A stretch of 43,102 bases of DNA from positions 1 through 43,102 of the forward strand of contig DATIJC010000058.1 in assembly GCA_035479015.1 (NCBI GenBank), read 5' to 3'. Each line of letters starts with the position of its first letter. The stretch's first letter is position 1. The notes below the pieces were generated by a model. It had not been told where the DNA came from. It worked only from the letters and a program-made list of their open reading frames with translations, and ran no database searches. The translations under genes and the position numbers were made by a program. Below, piece after piece: positions 7,593-13,986 of this stretch. The DNA comes from DATIJC01 sp035479015 (GTDB lineage: Bacteria > Patescibacteriota > Microgenomatia > UBA1400 > UBA12028).

Positions 7593-8144
7593 ATGTACGA
7601 CTTTACGCAATTTAAAAACAGTACACAAAAACTTTTATTGATCTTTGAAGAAGATATCAGTTTGGTACGCAGCAGTAGGGCAAAGCCCTCCATGGTAGAA
7701 AATGTCATGGTAGATGCGTATGGCACCAAGATGCGTCTCGTTGAGTTAGCATCGGTAACTGCACCAGATGCATCATCATTAGTCATTAAGCCGTGGGATG
7801 CCAGCGTACTTGGTGCGATTGAAAAAGGAATACAAGCCTCTGATTTGCATATCAATCCTGTGGTGGATGGTGATCTAGTTCGCATTGCGATACCACCACT
7901 AACTGGTGAGCGCCGTCAGGAGTTGGCGAAACTTGTTGCGCAAAAATTGCACGCGCATGAAGAGATGCTTCGCGATATCCGCACGAAGATTAAGAAGCAA
8001 GTCGAGGCTCAAAAAGGGCAGGCCGGTGTGAGTGAGGATGATATCAAACGCGAGAACGAAACCTTGCAGAAATTAACAGATGAAGCTGGCGCAAAATTAA
8101 TAGAGATCGCGAAGAAGAAACAAACAGAGTTAGAGACAATTTGA
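7593..8144 (+). CDS. frr: Ribosome recycling factor
   Basis: 183 residues, full family length. With EF-G it splits post-termination ribosomes. Signature stretches: VENVMVDAYGTKMRLVELAS, IKPWDASVLGAIEKGIQASD, IAIPPLTGERRQELAKLV (the most conserved RRF block) and a long C-terminal helix rich in K/E/Q. ATG 7593 matches the family start (MYDFTQF...). No strong Shine-Dalgarno is seen and the upstream DNA is an AT-rich repeat, so how it is transcribed is unclear. It ends with TGA. Confidence 0.96.
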   Translation: MYDFTQFKNSTQKLLLIFEEDISLVRSSRAKPSMVENVMVDAYGTKMRLVELASVTAPDASSLVIKPWDASVLGAIEKGIQASDLHINPVVDGDLVRIAIPPLTGERRQELAKLVAQKLHAHEEMLRDIRTKIKKQVEAQKGQAGVSEDDIKRENETLQKLTDEAGAKLIEIAKKKQTELETI

Positions 8145-8149
8145 AATCT

Positions 8150-8213
8150 GTATATAGTATCTTGTATATCGTATATTGATTTTTCTATATACCATATACT
8201 ACATACGATATAC
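8150..8213. repeat. AT-rich inverted repeat between frr and rseP
   Basis: GTATATCGTAT (8164-8174) and ATACGATATAC (8203-8213) are perfect 11-bp inverted repeats; a related GTATATAGTAT is at 8150-8160. There is no G/C-rich stem and no clear terminator. The units resemble those upstream of frr. Confidence 0.6.
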
Positions 8214-8243
8214 GCTCACGGTACTAAGTAGAAAATCCCAAGT

Positions 8244-9329
8244 ATGTTGTTTAACATTGTAGTTTTTATTTTAATACTATCCGTTCTAGTGATCATCCAT
8301 GAAATGGGCCACTTCATTGCCGCCCGTTTTTTCAAAATGAATGTAGAGGAATTTGGCATTGGGTATCCGCCAAAAATTTTGACACTGTTTAAATGGAAAG
8401 GAATTCCTTTCACACTAAATGCCATTCCCTTTGGTGGTTTTGTGAAACTTGATGGGGAGATCCCTGATGATGAGAATGCGAAGCGGACAGAAGGACAATT
8501 TTGGCCACGTCCCGGTTGGCAGCGCCTGATCGTCTTGTGCGCGGGGGTCCTCTGCAATTTCATATTTGGTGTTTTGGCGTTTACTATCCTCTATTCCAAA
8601 TATGGAATACCAGTAGCACCTCCTCCAACGGTAGCTATTATTTCTCCGGGCAGTCCAGCAGAGACGGCAGGACTTAAAGTAGGAGATACATTCAACGCAG
8701 TGGGCAGTACCCCCGTCACGTCAATCGATCAGTTTAAAAATATCATTACTGCCAATCAAGGAAACAATGTAGATATTTTTGTTTTGCGTGATGGAAAAAC
8801 CGAAAAAGTGACAGCTCATATTCGAACAGAAAAGGACCGTCCCAGTGACCAAGGATTGTTAGGTGTCGCGTTCCCAGAACCGACGGTCAAATTTTATCCA
8901 TGGTACGAGATGCCTTTTCGCGCTGGATACACTGGAACTAAACAAGCGCTCTTATTTGGCAAGATGGTAGTCACGAGTTTGGCCGATGTCGGCCGCCAAG
9001 CCGTGGTAGATAAAAAAGTGACAACACAATTGTCCGGTCCCATTGGCATTGTCTATGAGGCGGATAAACAAAAATTATTTGCCGATGGATTTTTTGGCGA
9101 CTTAAATTTTGCCGCACTGCTATCAATTAACTTGGCGGTGATAAATATTTTGCCTCTACCTGCGCTTGATGGCGGCAGGGTGTTTCTCTTACTTTTTGAG
9201 CGGTTCCTCAATCACAAACGCCGCGCTAAGCTGGAAAATATTATCAATACTATTGGCTTTGCCTTAATTATAAGTTTGATTGTCGTCATCTCTTTTAGTG
9301 ACATTGCCCATATATTGCAAAGCAAATAG
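8244..9329 (+). CDS. rseP: Site-2 protease family zinc metalloprotease (RseP/M50)
   Basis: 361 residues. An intramembrane protease that cuts transmembrane substrates such as anti-sigma factors or signal-peptide remnants. The HEMGH zinc motif is at residues 19-23 in the first membrane helix. A single PDZ domain spans about 128-200 (PGSPAETAGLKVGDT). NILPLPALDGG near residue 300 supplies the third ligand region, followed by two C-terminal hydrophobic segments. E. coli RseP has two PDZ domains; one is common elsewhere. It is the last conserved member of the rpsB-tsf-frr-rseP string. The start codon is clear; an upstream promoter is not. Confidence 0.93.
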   Translation: MLFNIVVFILILSVLVIIHEMGHFIAARFFKMNVEEFGIGYPPKILTLFKWKGIPFTLNAIPFGGFVKLDGEIPDDENAKRTEGQFWPRPGWQRLIVLCAGVLCNFIFGVLAFTILYSKYGIPVAPPPTVAIISPGSPAETAGLKVGDTFNAVGSTPVTSIDQFKNIITANQGNNVDIFVLRDGKTEKVTAHIRTEKDRPSDQGLLGVAFPEPTVKFYPWYEMPFRAGYTGTKQALLFGKMVVTSLADVGRQAVVDKKVTTQLSGPIGIVYEADKQKLFADGFFGDLNFAALLSINLAVINILPLPALDGGRVFLLLFERFLNHKRRAKLENIINTIGFALIISLIVVISFSDIAHILQSK

Positions 9330-9343
9330 TTTGGTTGTACTGT
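9315..9343 (+). promoter_or_regulatory. Leaderless promoter for the 9350 coiled-coil gene
   Basis: TTGCAA (9315-9320), a 17-bp spacer and TACTGT (9338-9343), then exactly 6 nt to ATG 9350. The -35 box lies within the end of rseP. Confidence 0.6.
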
Positions 9344-9349
9344 CTATTC

Positions 9350-9607
9350 ATGGCAATAACAAAAGATCCCGTAGTTACCCAAAGCTTTCTTAACAAAAAA
9401 TTCAAGGAATTTCTTGAAAATATGGATGATTATTTCCAAAGAGAACATGAATATAATAAAAAACAATTTGTCGCCATACTTGGTCGATTGCAAGCCATCG
9501 AGGAAAACAATACTGTCGCAACTCACCAAACTGCCGAGAATTCCGATACTATCGAAAATCACGAAAAACGCATCGGCGCGATCGAAGTCAAACTCCAGCT
9601 TGTTTAG
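9350..9607 (+). CDS. Small coiled-coil protein
   Basis: 85 residues, highly charged, helical. Heptad-like hydrophobic spacing is seen in the second half (IENHEKRIGAIEVKLQL). No membrane segment. No function can be assigned. Two other small charged proteins here (16867-17154 and 28250-28429) share size, a C-terminal R-I/L-x-x-(I/V)-E-x-x-L-type heptad and a leaderless promoter. ATG 9350 lies 6 nt after a -10 box. A strong intrinsic terminator follows at once, so the gene is probably monocistronic. Confidence 0.65.
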   Translation: MAITKDPVVTQSFLNKKFKEFLENMDDYFQREHEYNKKQFVAILGRLQAIEENNTVATHQTAENSDTIENHEKRIGAIEVKLQLV

Positions 9608-9612
9608 ATAGT

Positions 9613-9644
9613 AAAAGCCCCCGATGATTAGCCGAGGGCTTTTT
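9613..9644. terminator. Bidirectional intrinsic terminator
   Basis: AAAAGCCC(CC)G pairs with C-A-GGGCTTTT around a short loop. T runs on one strand and A runs on the other let it serve both the coiled-coil gene (+) and the small membrane protein gene (-) that converge on it. Confidence 0.85.
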
Positions 9645-9653
9645 GCAAAGAAA

Positions 9654-9929
9654 TTAATCCTCGAGGCGGTTGAGCAGTTGCCGGAAACTCAGCCTCAGTT
9701 CATCGGGCCGTGGCGGTCGGCGCAACAGGGTAAACAAGACGGCGATCATGAAATAACCGCCCTCACCCAGCGAGGGAACAGTGGTAACCTTCATTACCAC
9801 TAACTCCCAGAACCAGCCTACCAAAACTGTCATCATAGCCAGCCCTACGGCCAGAATGATGAGCAGAAAGCCATAGACAACGAGTGTCTCGACGAACAGG
9901 ACGAACAACCTGCCAGCTAAGTTCTTCAC
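9654..9929 (-). CDS. Small two-segment membrane protein
   Basis: 91 residues. Two hydrophobic segments: about residues 9-36 and, after a short polar loop (TTVPSLGEGG), about 59-68. The tail is basic then acidic (RRPPRPDELRLSFRQLLNRLED). No family recognised. The start is GTG at 9929, supported by AAGGAG 8-9 nt upstream. The transcript has its own promoter (TGG plus TATAAT, 10016-10011 on this strand), a leader of about 75 nt that can fold over the ribosome site, and a shared terminator, so it forms a monocistronic unit. Confidence 0.65.
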   Translation of the reverse strand: MKNLAGRLFVLFVETLVVYGFLLIILAVGLAMMTVLVGWFWELVVMKVTTVPSLGEGGYFMIAVLFTLLRRPPRPDELRLSFRQLLNRLED

Positions 9930-10004
9930 TGTTTAATCTCCTTGCGGATCTTCAGGTAGTCGAGGGTATCCCGGTATTGGGATAACCGCAAATGCCACGA
10001 ATAG
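9930..10004 (-). promoter_or_regulatory. Structured leader of the 9654-9929 gene
   Basis: Read on the minus strand, TTGCGG is followed by a hairpin TATCCC-AATACC-GGGATA and later by CCGCAA, which immediately precedes the GGAG ribosome site. Pairing of TTGCGG with CCGCAA would place the Shine-Dalgarno at the base of a closed structure. Seen as sequence complementarity only. Confidence 0.45.
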
Positions 10005-10010
10005 ACCTAT

Positions 10011-10049
10011 ATTATACCACTGGCAATTTGGCCTGGTTGGGCCTATAAT
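10011..10049. promoter_or_regulatory. Divergent promoter pair
   Basis: TATAAT on the minus strand at 10016-10011, preceded by TGG (extended -10), and TATAAT on the plus strand at 10044-10049. The minus box serves the 91-residue membrane protein; the plus box serves the SH3-domain protein after a leader of about 200 nt. Confidence 0.65.
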
Positions 10050-10055
10050 ACTCGT

Positions 10056-10257
10056 TCGTTTCAAACTCTTGCCACCCATCCCGGGTCGGCTGGGGTATGG
10101 AACAGCTCTTTAATAAGTGAAGACAGATTAGATAGCCTTTTTGGCTCCTTTGTCGGGTGAACCCGGTGGGTTCCTAGAATCCCTCGAGTTCACCTGATGA
10201 AGTGTGGCCATTATGGCTACCCAAAAGGTGTGATTCTCAACATAAGGAGAAAATCTC
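10056..10257 (+). promoter_or_regulatory. Long structured leader with a boxA-like motif
   Basis: About 200 nt between the predicted transcription start and the GTG start. It contains AGCTCTTTAATAAGTG (10104-10119), whose GCTCTTTAA core matches the E. coli rrn boxA. There is a large hairpin GGTGAAC (10156-10162)/GTTCACC (10188-10194) with an inner GGGTTC/GAATCCC stem, and AAGGAG just upstream of the start. A near-identical boxA-like motif occurs in the leader of the minus-strand gene at 42467-42676. Confidence 0.5.
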
Positions 10258-12252
10258 GTGTTGAAGCGTTTGCTTTTCGCAACGTTTGTTATTGTGGTAC
10301 TGCTGGCTCTGCTGGCAGTATCATCGACCCCCGCTTTGGCGGGAAACTGTGTGCTTGACGAGTTATCGGTCAGTCCAGGGAGTCCGGTCACGGTCGGAAC
10401 CAATGTGGTTTTTCACTATCGAGCCCATTGTGATGGAGGTTTCCGCGCCCAGCGCCTGATTATTAACGGAAGCCCCTGGGGCGAGTCATCCGAATTGGAT
10501 CACTATGCTACTTGGCATACTGCTGATCAGTTCGGTGCTGGAGACTATACTATTTATCACCAGGCTGCCGAAAACGGCAATGATTCTTGGAGTGGGGTGA
10601 CACAATCCACTCCCATGAACTATACCGTCAATCCTGCAGTGCAGCCGCCCGTCAATGTCAGCTGCTCGCTCAGTAGTATGAGCCCAGCAAACAACATTGT
10701 GGTAGAGGCCAATACACCAGTCACCATCAGCGCCAATGGCAGTTGCTCACCGCAAGGAAACCGCTCTATGAAGGTCACTGTGGATGATGGTCACGGCACT
10801 CATGACGCGCTGGAGGATCCGCAGGCCAACAGCATCAGCTACATTTGGCCTGGAGCAGCACCGTCAAACACGCTCTGGATTATCTGCGTCTTGGTTGACG
10901 GCAATGGCGAAACTGATTGGTCTCACAAGGCTATGCAGTGCGTCACAATCCAAGTCCAGGATCAGGGTCACCAGGTAACTGGGCCAATTGCTACGCCAGT
11001 AACTCAAGGTGGAAATAATGATAGTTCTGGCGGAAGTGGAAGTGGTTCGGGCTCTGGTGATAGTGGCGGAAGCTCAGGCGGAAACCAGAGTGGAAATGGT
11101 GGATCAGGTGGTGGCGAGAATCAAAATCCGCCATCAAGCAATGGTTCTTTGCCGACCGTAGGCCATGCGGATACGGGTGATGCGTGCGTTTACGTTGTGA
11201 CCGGGCGGCTAAATGTCCGTTCTGGTCCTGGCGTGAATTACAACGCAATTGCTCAATCACCCGCTGGAAGTTACTTGACCCTAATAGGGCAGGATGCTAG
11301 CGGTTGGTATCGTGTTCGCACGAGAGTCGGAGAAGGTTTCGTAGCCAACGGATCGGCATACACGCAGCCCTGCAGCAACTCGGCTACGATCGCACTAATC
11401 GGTCAAACCGCCGTTGTCCCGATCGCGGGTAACTGTGGGGCAGCTCCGGCAACCCGGTTGCAAATCGGTGGTCAAGGTCGCTCGACCTATTCGGGTACAG
11501 ACCATCTCAATCTACGCTCTGGTCCAGGGCAAAACAACGGGATCATCACCTATCTGCATAATGGCGATGTGTTCAGCGTCACTGGCGGACCCACATGTAG
11601 TGGGAATTTCCAGTGGTGGAATGTGAACTACAACGGACAGTCGGGTTGGGTAGCAGAAGGTAGCGCTTCTGATGGATACTTTGTGGAGCCCTATGGTTCA
11701 CAACAGCCAACCCAGCCGCAGCAACCCGTGCAATCGCCATCCGATGGTATCCAGCCCAACGGCGGGAATACGTATCCCGCCTACATAGGTAACCCACAGG
11801 TCCAGCCGACCGAGACACCCGTGCAACCTGTGCAACAAAATGGATCAATCGTGGCGGGTGATCAAATTGTTCCAATTGGCACACCAGCGACTCTGCCACC
11901 CGAGATTCAGGCTATCATTGGGTCCGACCAATCTGATCCAGAATCGAGTGCTCAACTAAGCCAAAGTGCGATTCAATATCTGCTCGAAAACGGGGCGTAT
12001 ATTTCATCTCCTGAGGCTGCCGCGGGTGCGCAGAAAATCATGGAAATTGCCAGTTCTTGTGGCGTGGCGCTCTTCCAATTGGTTGGCAATTTAGGCGAAG
12101 CGTGGAAATATAGCGCTCCTCCTCCGTTGAACGTCGTAGCATCAGCGGCAAGTGGGGCATTGTGGCTCACCGCTGCAAATGACAATGCTGCCAAGGAATG
12201 CCTTGCTGCTACAATCGTTGAACCTGCAATAGAAAAAGCTCTGGGAGGATAA
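10258..12252 (+). CDS. Secreted protein with two bacterial SH3 domains
   Basis: 664 residues. A Sec signal peptide (about residues 1-29, ending PALAG) leads into two beta-rich modules of roughly 100 residues containing Cys pairs, then a Gly/Ser-rich linker (about 255-300) and two SH3b domains. Each SH3b has the LNVRSGPG or LNLRSGPG hallmark, at about residues 308-370 and 412-475. A Gln/Pro-rich linker and a helical C-terminal region follow. SH3b domains usually bind peptidoglycan peptides, so a cell-wall role is likely; no catalytic domain is seen. GTG start with AAGGAG upstream. A strong terminator follows. Confidence 0.85.
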   Translation: MLKRLLFATFVIVVLLALLAVSSTPALAGNCVLDELSVSPGSPVTVGTNVVFHYRAHCDGGFRAQRLIINGSPWGESSELDHYATWHTADQFGAGDYTIYHQAAENGNDSWSGVTQSTPMNYTVNPAVQPPVNVSCSLSSMSPANNIVVEANTPVTISANGSCSPQGNRSMKVTVDDGHGTHDALEDPQANSISYIWPGAAPSNTLWIICVLVDGNGETDWSHKAMQCVTIQVQDQGHQVTGPIATPVTQGGNNDSSGGSGSGSGSGDSGGSSGGNQSGNGGSGGGENQNPPSSNGSLPTVGHADTGDACVYVVTGRLNVRSGPGVNYNAIAQSPAGSYLTLIGQDASGWYRVRTRVGEGFVANGSAYTQPCSNSATIALIGQTAVVPIAGNCGAAPATRLQIGGQGRSTYSGTDHLNLRSGPGQNNGIITYLHNGDVFSVTGGPTCSGNFQWWNVNYNGQSGWVAEGSASDGYFVEPYGSQQPTQPQQPVQSPSDGIQPNGGNTYPAYIGNPQVQPTETPVQPVQQNGSIVAGDQIVPIGTPATLPPEIQAIIGSDQSDPESSAQLSQSAIQYLLENGAYISSPEAAAGAQKIMEIASSCGVALFQLVGNLGEAWKYSAPPPLNVVASAASGALWLTAANDNAAKECLAATIVEPAIEKALGG

Positions 12253-12261
12253 CTGTCTCAC

Positions 12262-12290
12262 TTGTAACATTTTCTGGGGGAGGGTAAAAT
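12262..12290 (+). promoter_or_regulatory. Promoter overlapping a terminator, for the 12300 gene
   Basis: TTGTAA (12262-12267), a 17-bp spacer and TAAAAT (12285-12290), 9 nt before ATG 12300. The -10 box lies in the loop of the terminator hairpin of the preceding gene, so one 40-bp stretch both ends one transcript and starts the next. Confidence 0.5.
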
Positions 12291-12306
12291 CTCCCCCAGA
12301 TGTCTT
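12273..12306 (+). terminator. Intrinsic terminator after the SH3 protein gene
   Basis: TCTGGGGGAG (12273-12282) pairs perfectly with CTCCCCCAGA (12291-12300) around an 8-nt loop, followed by TGTCTTTT. Confidence 0.85.
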
Positions 12307-12620
12307 TTATGAACTCATTAGTCAAAAATACTCTAATATTTGTAGGTTTAACTTTTCTTATTTCACTAGTAAGTGAAATAATCCTTGTTTTTAGCCACGA
12401 TCCGCTTGCACAGAGTGTTCCCAAATTCATATTTTTATTTACAACTTATACTCTTTTTGTTCCTTTGTTTATTTCCTTATTACAAATGACTCTGTTATTT
12501 TTGAGAAAACAAAAAATTGACAAAACAATCTTTCTATATTCCTATCTTTTAGGGCAAAAAATATATTTTTTTATCAATCTTTTGTCGTTTGGTTTTTTAA
12601 TGATTACTAAAAATAAATAA
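12300..12620 (+). CDS. Small AT-rich membrane protein
   Basis: 106 residues, largely hydrophobic, with about three membrane segments (roughly 10-32, 42-66 and 78-100) separated by basic loops (RKQKIDK; C-terminal TKNK). It is much richer in A/T, Phe and Leu than its neighbours, which may reflect composition bias or recent arrival. No family recognised. The start is ATG 12300 (ATG 12309 is the alternative), chosen because a -10 box lies 9 nt upstream; it overlaps the last base of the preceding terminator stem. Confidence 0.5.
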   Translation: MSFMNSLVKNTLIFVGLTFLISLVSEIILVFSHDPLAQSVPKFIFLFTTYTLFVPLFISLLQMTLLFLRKQKIDKTIFLYSYLLGQKIYFFINLLSFGFLMITKNK

Positions 12621-12701
12621 TTTCCCGTTCAATTTGTAGAGATTTGTCATAGGCCTGTTTGTATTATCTGATACATAGGTCATATAAGGGCAATGAAAAG
12701 G

Positions 12702-12707
12702 TATAAT
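12702..12707 (+). promoter_or_regulatory. -10 box for the Hint-Tim44 gene
   Basis: TATAAT at 12702-12707 ends exactly 6 nt before ATG 12714. It lies downstream of an in-frame ATG at 12693, so the later ATG is preferred. Confidence 0.55.
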
Positions 12708-12713
12708 TCTCTT

Positions 12714-13979
12714 ATGATACGGACAATATTGCTTGCTCTATTTACAATATTAGTTGTTGTGCTGTTTCCGCAACCTGCGTATGCAAGAGGTGGATGTTTT
12801 ACTGGGGATACGCTGATACGTACTCCCAGTGGAAACATTCCAATCAGATTAATTCGTTCTGGCGATGCAGTGGTGAGTGTTGATCCGCAAACAGGTGAAA
12901 GAGCCGTGAGCTCGGTAGGTGAAGTGCAAAAGCTCATCGTTAATTCAACACTGTTAATAAATGGAGAATTGCATGTAACCGACACACACCCTTTTTTTGT
13001 TAAGGAAGGTCTAAATATTTCCATCAAACAGGCAGGGGAATTAAGAGCTGGTGATTTATTATTCAATGACCAGTTACAGGCTGTAAGAATAGTCTCTATT
13101 CAGAGGGTAAATATACCTGTTCTTGTATACAACCTGGTGAATGTCGCTCCGATTCACACATATATTGCCGGTGGATTTCTTGTACACAATAAAGGTGGCG
13201 CTGGCGGAGGAGGGGTAGGTGGTTTTGGCGGTTATAGTGGAAGGCCATTTTTTATTGGACCCAATGGGAGAATAAGCATCGCAAACTACTGTGGCTCAAG
13301 TAATGCAGCGGTAGTTCTTGGCTGTGAGATTGGAATCGTGTCATTGCTAGCGCTTATATGGATACCGATACTGTTGATGATAGTTGCATCTTTTGTCGGC
13401 TTTTCCATTGAAGGAATCCGCAGAAGGAAACAGATTTTTTCAAATGATCCTTCTCTCGTTACATTCACAAAAAGTATTGTGCCCAACTTTTTGAATAAAT
13501 ATAGTCTCTTTTACACCCAGGACGTTGAACAGTGGGAGCGTGACGAAGAGCTTTCTAAAATAGATGACGCAGTTTATGTGGATTTCATAACTACAAATGA
13601 GCTACAAGATCAAATACATGGGCTTTTTGAGGATTACGAAACTGATTGGTCAAAGCGAGATTTTGTAGCACTGAAAAAAAATGTTGAAGAACCCTTTTTC
13701 ACAAATGGTTTGAGCATATATAAATATAGTTTTGGAAATGGGCATGACATTGTGTATCAACCAGAAATATATAAGTTAATTCCGATTAACGCTGAAAAGG
13801 TGGATGAAAAAATGAAAATCGTAGTACAACTTTTTGGCAGGATGATTAACTTTGAGGTAAATGCGAAAGGCAAAGTTCATAGTGGTGAACCATTTGAGAG
13901 AAATTTTACCGAGTATTGGACATTCTTGGTAGACAAGAACAAGAATGTTTCAATCTGGAATATTGAACAAGAACTTTAA
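12714..13979 (+). CDS. Exported Hint (hedgehog/intein) - transmembrane - Tim44-like fusion
   Basis: 421 residues. Signal peptide (1-24, ending QPAYA), then a Hint domain from Cys28 to Asn159: block A CFTGDTLIRTPSG, block B TDTH (89-92), His148 (PIHTY) and the terminal HN (158-159). The +1 residue is Lys160, not Cys/Ser/Thr, so full protein splicing is not expected; cleavage is. A Gly-rich linker (161-174), a membrane segment (about 203-230), a basic stop RRRK, and a cytosolic domain follow. The domain's ending, FTEYWTFLVDKNKNVSIWN, is characteristic of Tim44-like domains. Bacterial Tim44-like proteins often have signal-Gly-rich-TM-Tim44 order; the Hint insertion is the odd part. ATG 12714 fits both the signal peptide and the promoter. 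Confidence 0.75.
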   Translation: MIRTILLALFTILVVVLFPQPAYARGGCFTGDTLIRTPSGNIPIRLIRSGDAVVSVDPQTGERAVSSVGEVQKLIVNSTLLINGELHVTDTHPFFVKEGLNISIKQAGELRAGDLLFNDQLQAVRIVSIQRVNIPVLVYNLVNVAPIHTYIAGGFLVHNKGGAGGGGVGGFGGYSGRPFFIGPNGRISIANYCGSSNAAVVLGCEIGIVSLLALIWIPILLMIVASFVGFSIEGIRRRKQIFSNDPSLVTFTKSIVPNFLNKYSLFYTQDVEQWERDEELSKIDDAVYVDFITTNELQDQIHGLFEDYETDWSKRDFVALKKNVEEPFFTNGLSIYKYSFGNGHDIVYQPEIYKLIPINAEKVDEKMKIVVQLFGRMINFEVNAKGKVHSGEPFERNFTEYWTFLVDKNKNVSIWNIEQEL

Positions 13980-13986
13980 TAGATAA

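Noticed and set aside
10151..10194. tRNA-like structure in the SH3-gene leader
   Set aside because: GGGTTC...GAATCCC looks like a T-arm, but the loop lacks TTCRA, the total length is about 40 nt and no anticodon arm exists.
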